Counted from the stretch's first letter, positions 42,581-56,290 are shown. The stretch is 64,000 nucleotides of DNA from Epiperipatus broadwayi (GCA_028023455.1 JAQFVV010013083.1:1-64000), one strand, 5' to 3'. The notes: a model not told the origin generated them from the sequence alone. A program made the numbers and translations.

Positions 42581-44716
42581 TATAATAGTAACTTACAGTT
42601 ATTATTATTGGTCTAACGTGTTTTATCTCTTGTGAAATTATTTATAAATATAAATTTTTATTTGACTATTTTATTATGTAACATATATGTACTATTTATA
42701 TATACATTTAAGTTTTAAATAATACATACCTTAAGCTTTTGAGTAAAATGCCAGATTTGAAGTTAAGAATAAATACTTATATATTTTTTTTATTTTATTA
42801 TTAACTCTTAATGTCAGTGGAACAATTGATAGTTGAGTTAAGCATGAACTTGTATATAAGACACGAGCAGATTCGTTCGTTCTCTTGATATAAAAAAACG
42901 AAAGAAAAAGAAAACCTTTTCTCTTTAAAAATAGCATTTTTCTTTTATCAATACTACTATTTAACGATTGGAATTTAAATATGAACTTTTCCAAATTAAA
43001 ATAATTTGTGGATTAAAAGTCTGCAAGGAAAATATATTTAATTTTCTACTCAATCTTAAAGGAATAGCAATATAAAGGAAAAGAACGTCTGTTTAAGTTT
43101 TTTGGAAACTACGTTGTTTTAATACTTCCGTGATTCTTCGGATATATATAAATTTAAGATAATTATATATATATATAGGATAAAACAATGTGTTTTGAGT
43201 AAAACAGCTTTATATCATAAAGGTTTCGAAACCAACCTTGCATGCTATTTTAAAATATTTTGAAATATTGAATATATAGAACGTCTAGTGATAATAGAGA
43301 AATGAAGATTAAGAACATCTACATTCGAAGAATATTTATTTTATTTCACATTAATCCGGTCATTGGATGTTATTGACAGTTTATCGTTTAAGGATAAATG
43401 GAATCATCATTGTACCAATGTATTGGTGATGTGCTTCGTAAGAGATCTTCATTGGGATGATGAACTATAGACTTCAATATCTACTCTCAACTCTCTTATA
43501 AATAAGTTTCCTTTATTATTTATTTATATATATTATAATAATGCTTATATTATTTTAATATGTTTATTATTATTATTATTATCTTTATTTCAAATTTGGC
43601 ATCGCATCATATATATCTTAAAAGGAAAATTATATTTATTATTAAATATAATTAATTGAAAGCTTAACATAATTCATCAAATTAGATGAGGGATATAAAA
43701 AATAGTTATTATTTGACAGATATCTTAAACAGGATTATATTGTGTTTACTACGTAATATTGTAAACGTTTAATGTATTTTTATTTATCAAAAATACATAT
43801 AATATATAAGTTATACAATGGTAAATAATACTTATATATGGGTAATTGTGAAGCATATAAATAAGAACAATAAATAAATTAATAAGTTACATAAATTATT
43901 AATTTTTGAACCCAGATATTGTTTTTATATATCTGTTAATTTAAGCTATTTTCTTTAATTTTTGAAAGTTTATTATAGTATTGAGTTTTATCATAGGGTA
44001 TTAAATAAAAAATATCATTTATTAATATTCTTTTAAAATGATAAAATTCATCCGTATTTATTTATTAATATTTTATTATCTATTCTATTATATTTTTTAT
44101 TGTTTATTAAATATTGATTTGTTAACGTGATCTCTTTGTCTAATCATTATTGAATTATATTATATATATGCTAGTATTATAAATATCATATGCATAATAG
44201 TTATAATTAATACTTATATAAAGGCATATGAAATAACTTGTTTTGAAATTATTCCTGAAATAGCTAATTGCAAATTCTCCATGAGTTTGAATATCGTGGC
44301 ATAATGGTGACTGAAAGAGGGATGAAAGATGGATGACCTGGTCTAAATTATATTTAAACTTATTTGAAGATTATTGAGCTAGCATAATAAAGATATATAT
44401 AATCATGGATTTAGTATTTCATCGATTCATTTCTAGCATTCTACTTGAAGACCCAAAGTCCGATTGTAGTGAAATGCGTATCCTCTTTCTAAGGAATTTA
44501 ATCATCTCTTTATATTTAACAAGACCAACTTAGATTTTAAATATAATCCATTCTGTTATATTTGGCGAACCTAACTGTGAAGCATTAAGTTAATGATTTC
44601 TAAACATTAAATATAATTGATTATATTACATTTAATACATCAACTGGGATGATTAAATGCCGTTCCGTTATATTTGGTGCCTCAACTAAGGCTATCAAAT
44701 AGACTTTCCCATTATA
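42581..44716 (+). repeat. 5' LTR (2136 bp)
   Basis: Starts TATAATAGTAACTTACAG and ends CCCATTATA, so the ends form a short inverted repeat TATAA/TTATA rather than the usual TG/CA. Matches 51051-53191. The minus-strand 87-codon frame at 42731 recurs in the 3' LTR simply because the LTRs are duplicates. Confidence 0.9.
42853..42860 (+). promoter_or_regulatory. candidate TATA box in the 5' LTR
   Basis: TATATAAG followed about 25-35 bp later by TCGTTCGTTCTC. Conserved at 51323-51330 in the 3' LTR. It would put U3 at about 300 bp and leave an unusually long R-U5 of about 1.8 kb. Confidence 0.5.
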
Positions 44717-44850
44717 TCTGGTGACCCAAATGTTAGGGGCTTTGATTAATTAAATCTCATACCCTGTAGACTGTGTTTTATCTGGTGTGCAACGTTTTAG
44801 GCATTGAATCTATAATTTCGATTCATTATATATGGTATTTATAATTGCAA
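44550..44850 (+). repeat. iterated LTR-end / primer-site motif
   Basis: A TTATATYTGG-type motif recurs: TTCTGTTATATTTGGCGAACC (about 44560), CCGTTATATTTGGTGCC (44665), CCCATTATATCTGGTGACCC (44708, the actual LTR end and primer site), GTGTTTTATCTGGTGTGC (44773) and ATTCATTATATATGGT (44821). The first two lie in the LTR, the last two in the leader. Confidence 0.65.
44719..44727 (+). promoter_or_regulatory. primer-binding site, tRNA-Trp type
   Basis: TGGTGACCC begins two bases after the LTR end. It is complementary to the 3' end of animal tRNA-Trp (GGGTCACCA). Nine bases match, after which the similarity to the longer tRNA stops. Confidence 0.75.
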
Positions 44851-45123
44851 GATTAATATAAATAAAAAAAAATGGTAATATATATAATATGATTTAGAGA
44901 GATCAATATTTAAATAACTAATTATTAAATTATGTTTTAAACAAGAGTTGAGTGGGATAAAGTTTTATATAGACATAGACGTTTAAAAATATACACATAT
45001 ATTATTAGAACATCATAAGTATATATAAATAGCATGGGGTGGTAGAGAACTTTACGATATAATATTTTGGTTATAAAAATATACATACACTTAAGTAATA
45101 TTTGAATTAAGTTAAAATTTGTT

Positions 45124-47238
45124 ATGCTGCGAAGTGGGAAAATGTTTTCAAACAAAGATATTAAATGCTCTAGTCAAATGCAAGATGATTTGCAAAGTGA
45201 ACTAAGTGATGATAGTAATATTATAGAACAATCATCATTAGTACAAGCACCTGGGGGTTCTACAACCATAATTGAATACCCTCAACAAACATCGAGTTTA
45301 GATCAAATGTTATCTCAAACACAAAATATAGTTGATGAAGGTTTAAATCAATCATCTACAATTGAGATTAGTCAATCATCTAATGTTGGAACAATTCAGC
45401 AAATGTTACAAATGTTTATGAATAAATTAGATGATTTAAAAAATAATTTGAATAAAAAAATGGATGATAATAGTACTAGTTTTAGAAGTGATATGTGTAA
45501 CTTAAAAAGTGATTTGAATCAAAAATTGGATGATAATATTAATAGTTTAAAAAGTGATTTGAATCAAAAATTGGATAATAATAGTAAAAAATTAGATAGT
45601 TTAAAAGATGATTTGAAGGTTGAAATAACATGAATTGAAAATAAACTATCTACAAAAATCCAACAATTAAATTTAAATGTGGATAATGTTAAAAAAGATA
45701 ACATAGAAATTAAACAAGCATTAAATGATTTAAAGAATGAAATTGATGAAAATAATTCAAAATGTCAACAACGGTTTAGTGAGTTCCAAGATGACATAAT
45801 AGATAAATTTAATGTTAAATGTGATGAAATGTATAAAAATCAAGGAATTTTTAGGGATCAAGTAAAAGAAGAACAAAATAAAATACGGAATGAAATCCTA
45901 GTAGATAGACAACAAACACAAGCAAGAATAGATCTACTATCTACTAAACATAATAATGAGGTAGAATCTCAGAATAATGTATTGGAGACTATTGATCATC
46001 AACTTAAAACTTTAGAAAATAAAATGAATTCAATAGAAATTAATACAAATATAGACAAAAATGTATTGGAAAAATTAAGGAAAGATACTACTGAAACTTG
46101 GAATAGAGTAAATAAAATAAAGGAATCAACTGATAGTAGATTTTTGGTTATTGAAACACAGATATGTAAAAGAACACCAACTATAGAAATGCATCAGGTT
46201 GAAAATAATGTAAATACTTATAGTTATAATCAAGAACAAAATCATGGTGAAAATCATTTGGAGGTCATTCAAAAAGATCCACAACAAGTAATTGACTCTG
46301 GTGATAGATCAAATTTTCAGTATCATATAATGCCTGAAGTTGAAAATTATCCTAGTAATTTTGAATTAGAAGGGTTAAACTTAAATACTTATAGGATTAA
46401 TCATGAAAATCAAACATCAACTTCTCAGTTGAATGTTTTAGAAAAACAAAAGGTATACAACCATTCAATACCAAGTAGTACAATTAACCAATTTGTTAAG
46501 TTAAAAATATTCAAAGGATCTCATAACGAATATCCAATAGAACATATTAGAAGCCTTAATCTTTATTTTTCCATTAACCATAGTTTATCAGAAGGAGAAA
46601 AAGTGATTGTTGCATATAGTCATTTACAAGGAGATGCATTGATGTGGTGGGAGTCTTTATCACAAACTCCATCTACTTATATGGAATATCAAGAGTTATT
46701 AATTAAACATTTTTGGAATAGAGATAAACAAGAGGCTTTATTGTACCAAATATTCCAAGATAAGTATAAACAGACACCTGGAGAAACCTTGACCAAATTC
46801 TTTTGCCATCAAATAACAAAATTAAGAACACTTAATACTTATCATTTAAGTGAAGGCGAAATGATTAGAATAATAAAAAGAAATTTACCACTTAAAATAG
46901 AACAATCATTATTGTGTACCAATATAACAAAAATAGAACAAATAGTAGAACTTTTAAATAGTATTGATATGAATCAAACCAATTTATCAATTAGATTACC
47001 TGATAAAAAAAAGGAGGAAGCTTCAATCAATACAATATTTTATAATAGAAGGAAAAATAACAGAAATACCAATTATTGGGAGGGAAAAACATCTCAAAGG
47101 AATATACCTTATGACCCCTCTCCCAAAATAAATTGTGATAATTTAAATAAAGTAAAAATAACTTCTAATAATCCAAGAAATTCCCAAAAACCGGGATGTA
47201 GTAAAGATATATCTATAAATTCACATAAAACAAACTAA
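45124..47238 (+). pseudogene. gag: gag with one in-frame stop
   Basis: One frame of 705 codons, interrupted by TGA at 45631-45633. Starts MLRSGKMFSNKD. The N-terminal part (about residues 95-270) is a coiled-coil-like region with repeated KSDLNQKLDDN units. The retrotransposon capsid fold follows at about 46495-46980: IFKGSHNEYPIEHIRSL, GDALMWWESL and RDKQEALLYQIFQDKYK. The C-terminal tail is basic and Asn/Lys-rich; no CCHC zinc knuckle is visible. Gag forms the particle that packages the element RNA. The stop could be a mutation or a readthrough codon. The second half has no ATG near its beginning, so it depends on the first. Confidence 0.9.
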
Positions 47239-47380
47239 AAGAGTACTTGAGGAAATGTTCATCACCTCAGGAAACCAAATACCCAATGAGGAACTTGAAT
47301 CAATCTTTTACATGAGAAATCACTAACATGGTGTGTTCATGGGAAGATAAAACACCAATTTTGTTTTACAAAGTTGCCCT
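47239..47380 (+). other. gag-pol junction
   Basis: The pol frame (+1 relative to gag) is open for 28 codons after the gag stop, then has TAA at 47324 and 47348 before the protease begins at 47381. How pol would be expressed (frameshift or restart) cannot be told. Confidence 0.5.
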
Positions 47381-50300
47381 ATGATAGAAGTTTTGTTTGA
47401 GAGCTTGCTGGTTAAGGCATTATTAGATTCTGGTAGCCAAATTTCTGTGATATCAGAGACATTTTACCAAAAGATTTTAGCAATAAATCCTAATATCAAA
47501 ATTTTACCACTGAAATCTATGCAGGTTACCATGGCTAACAGTAGAAAAGCTAAGTTAATCCAAAAACAAATTTGGGTTGAGATTAAAATCGGCCAAACAA
47601 CTCTCTATCATGTATTTTTAATTTTGAATGGTTTGATTCATAATGTTATTTTAGGGGCAGACTTCCTACATTTGAACACTTGTGTAATTGATTTCTGTAA
47701 TAAAACAGTTAAAATTAATGATGAAGTCTTAGAGATGACACTGCTTCCAAGATATGATCAAATTGAAGTTGACTCTATAACATCTAGCATTCCAGAAACA
47801 CTTTTAGAGAGTAAACTCGTAGAATCCAACTTGCTTGGAAATGATGATATATTAAAATTACGATTTGTTATAAGAGAATTTAATTCTATTTTCTCAGACA
47901 TACCAGGAGTGATAAAGGGATTCCAACAGAGAATTAGATTAATTCATGATCAACCATTTCTATCTAAATCATATCCTATTCCATACCAATATCGGGAAGA
48001 TATATCTAAGCAAATTAATGAAATGCTGGATTGGGAAATCATTTCCAAATGCTCTTCACCTTACTGTAATCCAGTAGTAACTGTGAAGAAGAAAGATGGG
48101 TCGATGAGATTTTGTTTAGATGCTAGACAACTAAATTAAATTACTGTCCCAGACAGAAATATACCACTCCCCATACATGAATTATTCATGAAATTTATAA
48201 ACAAGAAGGTATTTTTCACTTTCGATTTAACCTCCAGCTATTGGCAGATTGAACTTCATCCAGAAGATCGCCAATATACTGCTTTTCGTTATGAGGGTTT
48301 TACATACCAATTTAATAGGAGGCCATTTGGATTGATAAATAGTGGTGCAGGTCTAATCAGGTGTTTGGATAAGACTTTATCTCCTGAGGTAAAACAAATC
48401 ATAATTATTTATGTGGATGATGTAATTATTGCATCCACCACAGTTGAAGAACACCTTCAACATTTATCTATATTTTTTAAAGAGTGTTTTCTGAAAGGTA
48501 TAAAAATTAACTTCAAGAAGAGTACTTTAGTTTCCAACCAAGTAGTCTTCTTAGGTCATAGTGTTGGTTGCAATGGGATAAGACCTCATCCAGAAAAGAT
48601 CTCTGCCATTCAAAACTTTCCTAAACCATCTACTCGAAAACAAATTAGATCATTTTTAGGCCTATGTAATTTTTACAACCGTTTCTATCAGAAGTTCTCA
48701 GACCACATGGAACCATTGCTAAAATTGATTAGAAAAGATGAACGTTGGAAATGGACTGAAGAACAAGACTGTGCATTTGAGAATATTAAAACAGGGTTTT
48801 TAAAGTTAACTATGTTAGCTTTCCCTGATTTTAATAAACCATTCATTGTTCAAACAAATAGTAGTGGTTTTAGATTAGGGGTAACACTGTCCCAAATCCA
48901 AGAGGATGGCCAACCAGGTGTCCTCTACTTTATTAGCCGGCTCTTGAAAGGTCTAGAAATAAATTACACAGTTACAGAGAAGGAAGCACTAGCAATAGTC
49001 TGGGCTTTCCAAAAATTTCGACAAATGCTACTCGGATCAGAGGTGATAGTGATCACTGATCACAAAAGCCTTGAATTCCTGAATCACAGTTATCTGACTA
49101 ATAGTCGTCTAGTTAGATGGAGTTTACTACTACAGGAATTTAATTACACTGTGCATTATTGCAAAGGATCCGAGAATATCATTGCTGATGTGCTTAGTCG
49201 AAATCCATGTAGGTCAGAACAAAATCATTTGATGGTAGACAATGCCTACATTACAAATGTCAATGTGATGGCTGATAGTAATGTAGAGAACAAGTTGGAA
49301 AACTTACCAGAGATACAATTTAATGACCCAGAATTAAACCCAATTATAAAAGTTTTATTAGGGGAGGAAGTTTTGGATGCACCTAAAGATCTTAACCATT
49401 TTAAATTAGAACAACAGGTCTTACTATATAAAGTGAATGATAACGTTGATGAGTGGAGGACAATAATACCAAAGTCTTTATGTGACCCACTCATAAAATA
49501 CGTACACTGTCTATACAGGCATTATGGTGCTCATAAGACAGAACATACCCTTAAGAATTGGTTTTATTGGCCAAAAATGTATAAAGACATCTTGAAATCA
49601 CTCAGAGATTGTCTAATTTGCTTAAGAGCTAAGTCAGTAAACCAAAATTATATTAATTCAATTAATTCTATCATTCCAGAAAGACCAAATGAGATCTTAG
49701 CAATTGACTATTATGGGCATTTGCCTCCATTCAACAAACAAAAATATTTATTAGTCACTTATGATCTCTTTTCCAAATATGTTGCTACTTACCCGATACC
49801 CCAAGCCAATGCTAAACATACAATCAAAGTATTGAGTACTCTCCAATTTCCAATGGTAGGAAAGCCGAAAACCATACTAACTGATCATGGTACACCTTTT
49901 CTATCTAAGGAATGGAAGAAATGGGTAGATATATCAAAAATAAAACATGTGCTAATCTCTATTAGGAATCCACAATCAAATCCATATGAACGTATTATGC
50001 GGGAGCTTGGACGTTTGTTTAGGACCTATTTAGAAGAGGAGCACAAGGGTTGGGTAAAGCAGACAAAATGTGTAGTAGACTATATCAATTGGAGTTTAAA
50101 TGAATCTACACGATTCTCACCCATCCGACTACACTTTCATCAAATTATACCTATATTATTTAAAAAATATAAACTTATTATTAATGAACCCAAAATAAAT
50201 GGAGAAAATGATATTTTACAAGCTCATAAACAACTTGTTAAAATGGCAAATAATAGAAGTCAGAATAAAAAAAAATCTATTTATGAATTTAAAGTTGGAG

Positions 50301-50494
50301 ATAAAGTTTTGATAAATACTTTCCATCCCAGCAAACCATTGGAGAATAAATACCATTAATTCTTCAATACATATGAAGGACCTTATACTATCATTAAAAG
50401 GGCAGGTCCAAATGCATTTTAGATTAACCAAGAAGAAGAGATTCATGGTACATACAATTCACAAATTTTAAAACCATATTTTGGCTGCTTATAA
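47381..50494 (+). pseudogene. pol: pol (protease, reverse transcriptase, RNase H, integrase) with three in-frame stops
   Basis: A single frame of about 1037 codons broken by TAA (48137), TAA (50357) and TAG (50420). Protease: KALLDSGSQISV (catalytic DSG) and NVILGADFL. Reverse transcriptase: FSDIPGV to RQL before the first stop, then FDLTSSYWQIELHPED, YVDD (about 48410), GIRPHPEKI and RSFLGLCNFYNRF. RNase H: TEKEALAIVW and TDHKSLEF, but the first catalytic aspartate is asparagine (QTNSSG, codon 48857). Integrase: HYGAHKTEHT and CLICLRA zinc residues, then D (AIDYYG), D (LTDHGTPF) and E (NPYERIMRE). After the last two stops the frame gives NTYEGPYTIIKRAGPNAF, a GPY/F module. No chromodomain or envelope. 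Such polyproteins copy element RNA into DNA and insert it. Confidence 0.93.
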
Positions 50495-51035
50495 TGTTTT
50501 ATAAAGAAATGAGGTGAAGACCAAGATAAGAATTGGGCAGTGTAAACCATACGGTTGTATAAAAAAATAATAATAATAGTGATCAATGTAAAGAGAAGTA
50601 TAGTAAAAACATTAGCTTTGGTGAGGGTATTCTTTAATGCCTTAAAATAATTAAAACCATAGAGTCAATTCATATTTATAAAAGGATATTCTAGTATTTA
50701 TTTAGTCCTTTTCAAATCCATAAGTCTTAAAGAAGAAGGAATAAGGCTAGTAAATATATTTGTGGTCCAAGAAGGAAACACATTATTTTTATTTATTTAT
50801 TTTTTTTTTTATAAAAAAAAAAAATATTAACACATCAAAGTCCTTAACTTTTTTTATTTTTGATCATTATCACAAGAATAAAATAGCCCAAGTATTAGGA
50901 AGATATAACAGTTAAAAAAAAAAAAAAATTCAACCCTTCATAAAATCCAACTATAAATGCAATTAAACTATAAGAATATACTAAAATATTTGTAAGTGTT
51001 TAAAATTTTAACTTAAATTAAAATTTTAAACTTCC
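50495..51035 (+). other. non-coding 3' internal region of the element
   Basis: AT-rich, with poly-T and poly-A runs near 50790-50935; no envelope-like frame. Confidence 0.6.
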
Positions 51036-51050
51036 GAAGGGAAGGGGAAA
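51036..51050 (+). promoter_or_regulatory. polypurine tract
   Basis: GAAGGGAAGGGGAAA directly before the 3' LTR, the plus-strand primer of LTR retrotransposons. Confidence 0.85.
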
Positions 51051-53191
51051 TATAATAGTAACTTACAGTTACTATTATTGGTCTATCATGTTTTATCTCT
51101 TGGGAAATTATTTATAAATATAAATTTTTATTTGACAATTGTATTATGTAACATATATGTACTATTTATATATACATTTAAGTTTTAAATAATACGTACC
51201 TTAAGCTTTTGAGTAAAATGCCAGATTTGAAGTTAAGAATAAATACTTATATATTTTTTTTATTTTATTATTAACTCTTAATGTCAGTGAAACAATTGAT
51301 AGTTGAGTTAAGCATGAACTTGTATATAAGACATGAGCAGATTCGTTCGTTCTCTTGATATAAAAAAACGAAAGAAAAAGAAAATCTTTTCTCTTTAAAA
51401 ATAGCATTTTTCTTTTATCAATACTACTATTTAACGATTGGAATTTAAATATTAACTTTTCCAAATTAAAATAATTTGTGGATTAAAAGTCTGCAAGGAA
51501 AATATATTTAATTTTCTACTCAATCTTAAAGGAATAGCAATATAAAGAAAAAGAACGTCTGTTTAAGTTTTTTGGAAACTACGTTGTTTTAATACTTCCG
51601 TGATTCTTCGGATATATATAAATTTAAGATAATTATATATATATATATATAGGATAAAACAATGTGTTTTGAGTAAAACAGCTTTATATCGTAAAGGTTT
51701 CGAAACCAACCTTGCATGCTATTTTAAAATATTTTGAAATATTGAATATATAGAACGTCTAGTGATAATAGAGAAATGAAGATTAAGAACATCTACATTC
51801 GAAGAATATTTATTTTATTTCACATTAATCCGGTCATTGGATGTTATTGACAGTTTATCGTTTAAGGATAAATGGAATCATCATTGTACCAATGGATTGG
51901 TGATGTGCTTCGTAAGAGATCTTCATTGGGATGATGAACTATAGACTTCAATATCCACTCTCAACTCTCTTATAAATAAGTTTCCTTTATTATTTATTTA
52001 TATATATTATAATAATGCTTATATTATTTTAATATGTTTATTATTATTATTATTATCTTTATTTCAAATTTGGCATCGCATCATATATATCTTAAAAGGA
52101 AAATTATATTTATTATTAAATATAATTAATTGAAAGCTTAACATAATTCATCAAATTAGATGAGGGATATAAAAAATAGTTATTATTTGACAGATATCTT
52201 AAACAGGATTATATTGTGTTTACTACGTAATATTGTAAACATTTAATGTATTTTTATTTATTAAAAATACATATAATATATAAGTTATACAATGGTAAAT
52301 AATACTTATATATGGGTAATTGTGAAGCATATAAATAAGAACGATAAATAAATTAATAAGTTACATAAATTATTAATTTTTGAACCCAGATATTGTTTTT
52401 ATATATCTGTTAATTTAAGCTATTTTCTTTAATTTTTGAAAGTTTATTATAGTATTGAGTTTTATCATAGGGTATTAAATAAAAAATATCATTTATTAAT
52501 ATTCTTTTAAAATGATAAAATTCATCCGTATTTATTTATTAATATTTTATTATCTATTCTATTATATTTTTTATTGTTTATTAAATATTGATTTGTTAAC
52601 ATGATCTCTTTGTCTAATCATTATTGAATTATATTATATATATGCTAGTATTATAAATATCATATGAATAATAGTTATAATTAATGCTTATATAAAGGCA
52701 TATGAAATAACTTGTTTTGAAATTATTCCTGAAAAGAGCTTATTGCAAATTCTCTGTGAGTTTGAATATCGTGGCATAATGGTGACTGAAAGAGGGATGA
52801 AAGATGGATGACCTGGTCTAAATTGTATTTAAACTTATTTAAAGATTATTGAGCTAGCATAATAAAGATATATATAATCATGGATTTAGTATTTCATCGA
52901 TTCATTTCTAGCATTCTACTTGAAGACCCAAAGTCCGATTGTAGTGAAATGCGTATCCTCTTTCTAAGGAATTTAATCATCTCTTTATATTTAACAAGAC
53001 CAACTTAGATTTTAAATATAATCCATTCTGTTATATTTGGCGAACCTAACTGTGAAGCATTAAGTTAATGATTTCTAAACATTAAATATAATTGATTATA
53101 TTACATTTAATACATCAACTGGGATGATTAAATGCCATTCCGTTATATTTGGTGCCTCAACTAAGGCTATCAAATAGGCTGTCCCGTTATA
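51051..53191 (+). repeat. 3' LTR (2141 bp)
   Basis: Starts TATAATAGTAACTTACAG and ends CCCGTTATA. Differs from the 5' LTR by scattered substitutions and a slightly longer TA run near 51635. Confidence 0.9.
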
Positions 53192-53246
53192 ATATATAGT
53201 AAAGATTATGGATTTTATGGCATACAACATAGCAGTGTGTGCAGGC

Positions 53247-53296
<50 letters not shown>

Positions 53297-56269
53297 AACC
53301 ACCCACCTTCTTTATCTATAATAACTAACAACAACGAATAGAAAAAATAAAACTAATACTCTACCTTCCTTACTATCCAATCTATAAAGGGGTTTAGTCC
53401 TCATGTAAAGTGCAAAATATCATTGGCAGCAAACTACCAATAACATGAACACTTGGCTACTGGACAAATACCAACCAAATAAACACTTTATTTATTTTTA
53501 AGGTAAACCCTTTAGGCATCAGTTAATTACATGTGTAATCAACATGTTTATCTGATCAGCACTAAATCCAGTACCTGAGCCTCCAGATATCTCAATGGAT
53601 TGTAACTTCCTTTTAAGAAAAATAAAACTCCATCCTCTTTAATAATCCTGTCTCAATAATAATGATAATTTACTGAACGAGAAAACATTAATGTCTTTAA
53701 TAAAAAATCCTTACTTTTAAAAAAATATAGTTTCTCTATTCTTTTAATTTTAACTTAATTGTTTCTTGTTAATAATTAAAACTCTCCATTCCCATCTTAC
53801 TAAAATATTGTTCAACCTAAATGTGTGTATTCAAAATATAAACGTAAATATTTAAACAACATTTTAAGTATTTCTTTTTCTTAATAAAAAAAAACAATCA
53901 TTTTGCTTTATAAGTTAAACACACATATTCTTTTCATTTTAAATAAATATTTTAAAATATTATATTACCCTTTTCATTTTAAATAAATAATTAAATACAT
54001 AATAATACTCTTTTCATTTTAAATAAATATTTTAATAAATTATATTAAATAAAATATACTTAACATATTAGATTAAGATATACCCATACGTACACACAAT
54101 GTATTTAAATATAATTAAATATAGAAGCCGGTATTGTTTATACTCTCTAAATATTATTTTGTAATATTTAAAGTTTTATTTATCACAGTTTATTTTTTAT
54201 TTATTTTGAAAGGAAATCAAGAATGAGAGAATACTAAAATTAAAAGTTACCTAGGATTTGGAAAGTTCAAAATGATGTATGCAGCACAATATAGTTTCTC
54301 TAAAAACTATTTATTACTGGTTAGTGCTAACTTCAAGCAAACCTTCCTTGACTCCGTGATATCATACAACTTTCATAGATTTTTCAGCATCGACACTCCG
54401 GTATTTTATTGCTTTACTTGACTATGATTTACTCACCGAACATCCTGCTGATGTTTCTGCAGTGAGGTTTCAGCCGATTGTACAATATCGTAATTTAACA
54501 CCGCATTATTTTGGTAGACATAACAATTTATATAATTGTTTTCTCTGTAATTTCAAGAAATATTTTTAAATGTTTTTAAAATATTCAAAATAAATGAAAT
54601 GTTGAAAGTTTTTAAAACATCTTAACAATGAAAAACTTTTTGTTATCTTCAGTGTCTTTTGTCTCATGAAATTACTGTCCTTTACTTCACTCTGATTGAG
54701 CTTCTATTTTTTCTTCAAAACTTTTACACATACATAACACACATTTAATTATTTTATTATAAAACAAAATGAAATTCTCTTTATTATTATATTTTTCTTT
54801 TTTTGCAAACTAATCAAAATAATATTAAATCATTTTATTTATAAAATCGATTTTTTTTTCTTCTTTAAAATAAAAAAAATCCCACTCTCTTTTAAAGTGT
54901 TTATTATTTATTTTCTTTAATACCCTCCCCCCCCCCCACAATACTCTTTATTTTTTGATTATTTTTCTTTCAACTTTTATTCCCAGTTTATTTTTAAAAA
55001 ATACGAAATTTATGAGATATTACTATTTTTAAATACCACTACAATTCAATAACAATGTACTTCGGTACATTATATATATATAAATTAAAAGAAAAAGTGG
55101 AAATGAAATCAAACAAATTTTTTTGTAGATATTTTCTATATTACACTGGAATGACAGTTAAAAATTAAATAATTTTGAATGTATTCATGTTTTATTATAA
55201 ATTAAACATTTAAAAAGGTCTAATTAATGGTTTATTAAATCTGATTTTGAAATTAAAACAAACATGTTTTTATGTTAAATAGACTTACAGATAATCATAA
55301 AATTCCACTATCTATTTTAGAAATTTTTTAAAGTAAAGCTTATATTACATATTTTGATATAATCCCACAAAGTTGTTTTCAAAGGATTATAGTGAATGGA
55401 AAATAGATATTAACTTTTTTTAATCAAGATAGGAAACCATTTTTAACTAATGTAATTTCTTCGCCACAACCTGACTATAAAATTTCCAAAAAAAGATTAG
55501 AGTGTGATTTTGAGGTAGTTCTTAAGAATTGGTTTTCTCTGATTTGTACAGATTAGAGAGAACTGCCATGAAGAAATAACTGAAAGCAAGGAATAGTGGA
55601 TCCAGCTGCTGCTAGTACATTATTGGAAGACTTTTGATTGACATGTAGAATAGGATCAGATTGTTAAGTTCAGTAGCCTGTATATAATGTGCACTAGATG
55701 GATGGCTTCCTAAAAGTCTATTAAATAATAGAAACTGGAGAGAAATCACTGCAGTCCAACAGTTGTCTGGATTATACCATTCCCGATGATGATAATTAGC
55801 TAATATATGGTTTAGAAGGGATTAGCTTACCTGGAAAATTCATAAGCTGGCTAAAGAATTAGGTATATGTATGTTGTTTTATCTTTATGCAGAGAACAAC
55901 AGATAAACTTACCACATCATATTTTTATAAAGTGCACCTTGTGAGTTATTTTAAGTAATTCCTCAAAAATGATATTTTCAATCAATAGTTTAAAAGTACA
56001 AGTAAATAATTTTGCTTGAATTAAAAATCTAAAAGTAATGATTGATTCATAGACTCCAAATGTATACTTGATTGAAAAACAAAGAAACTTGCTTGAGAAT
56101 TTCTTAAAGAGATTTATAATTGATCAACAGTACAGTCAAAGATGTACTGTTACTTTTTTTTTAAAAAAAAAGAATACTTTTATAAAAGATCATCAAAGAA
56201 TTTAATAACTGATTCATAAATATCAATATCAACAATTTTAAACTTTTGTGAAGCCAATCTTTTTTTAAC
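53192..56269. other. AT-rich stretch between the two LTR elements
   Basis: Contains (TA)n at 53250-53294, a 40-bp motif in three tandem copies (53930-54050) and a run of ten C at about 54927. No gene recognised. Confidence 0.5.
53930..54050 (+). repeat. 40-bp tandem motif, three copies
   Basis: CTTTTCATTTTAAATAAAT begins at 53930, 53970 and 54010. Confidence 0.85.
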
Positions 56270-56290
56270 AATATATATATATATATATAT
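56270..56290. repeat. (TA)n tract at the insertion site of the 1.7-kb-LTR element
   Basis: Abuts the 5' LTR; another (TA)n begins directly after the 3' LTR at 63415. Confidence 0.9.

Larger units (their letters stand above)
42581..53191 (+). mobile_element. Ty3/Gypsy LTR retrotransposon, full length, with nonsense codons
   Basis: About 10.6 kb. Layout: 5' LTR, tRNA-Trp-type primer site, gag (coiled coil plus capsid), pol (protease, reverse transcriptase, RNase H, integrase with GPY motif), purine tract, 3' LTR. No envelope frame. LTR copies differ by a few percent or less by eye, so insertion was fairly recent. In-frame stops in gag (45631) and pol (48137, 50357, 50420) and a changed RNase H residue make this copy defective. 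The tRNA-Trp-type site is a trait described for the CsRn1/Kabuki/Boudicca group; a clade call needs a reverse transcriptase tree. Confidence 0.92.

Noticed and set aside
42731-42994. 87-codon minus frame, nearly identical at 51201-51464
   Set aside because: The similarity comes from the two LTRs being duplicates; no independent evidence of coding.
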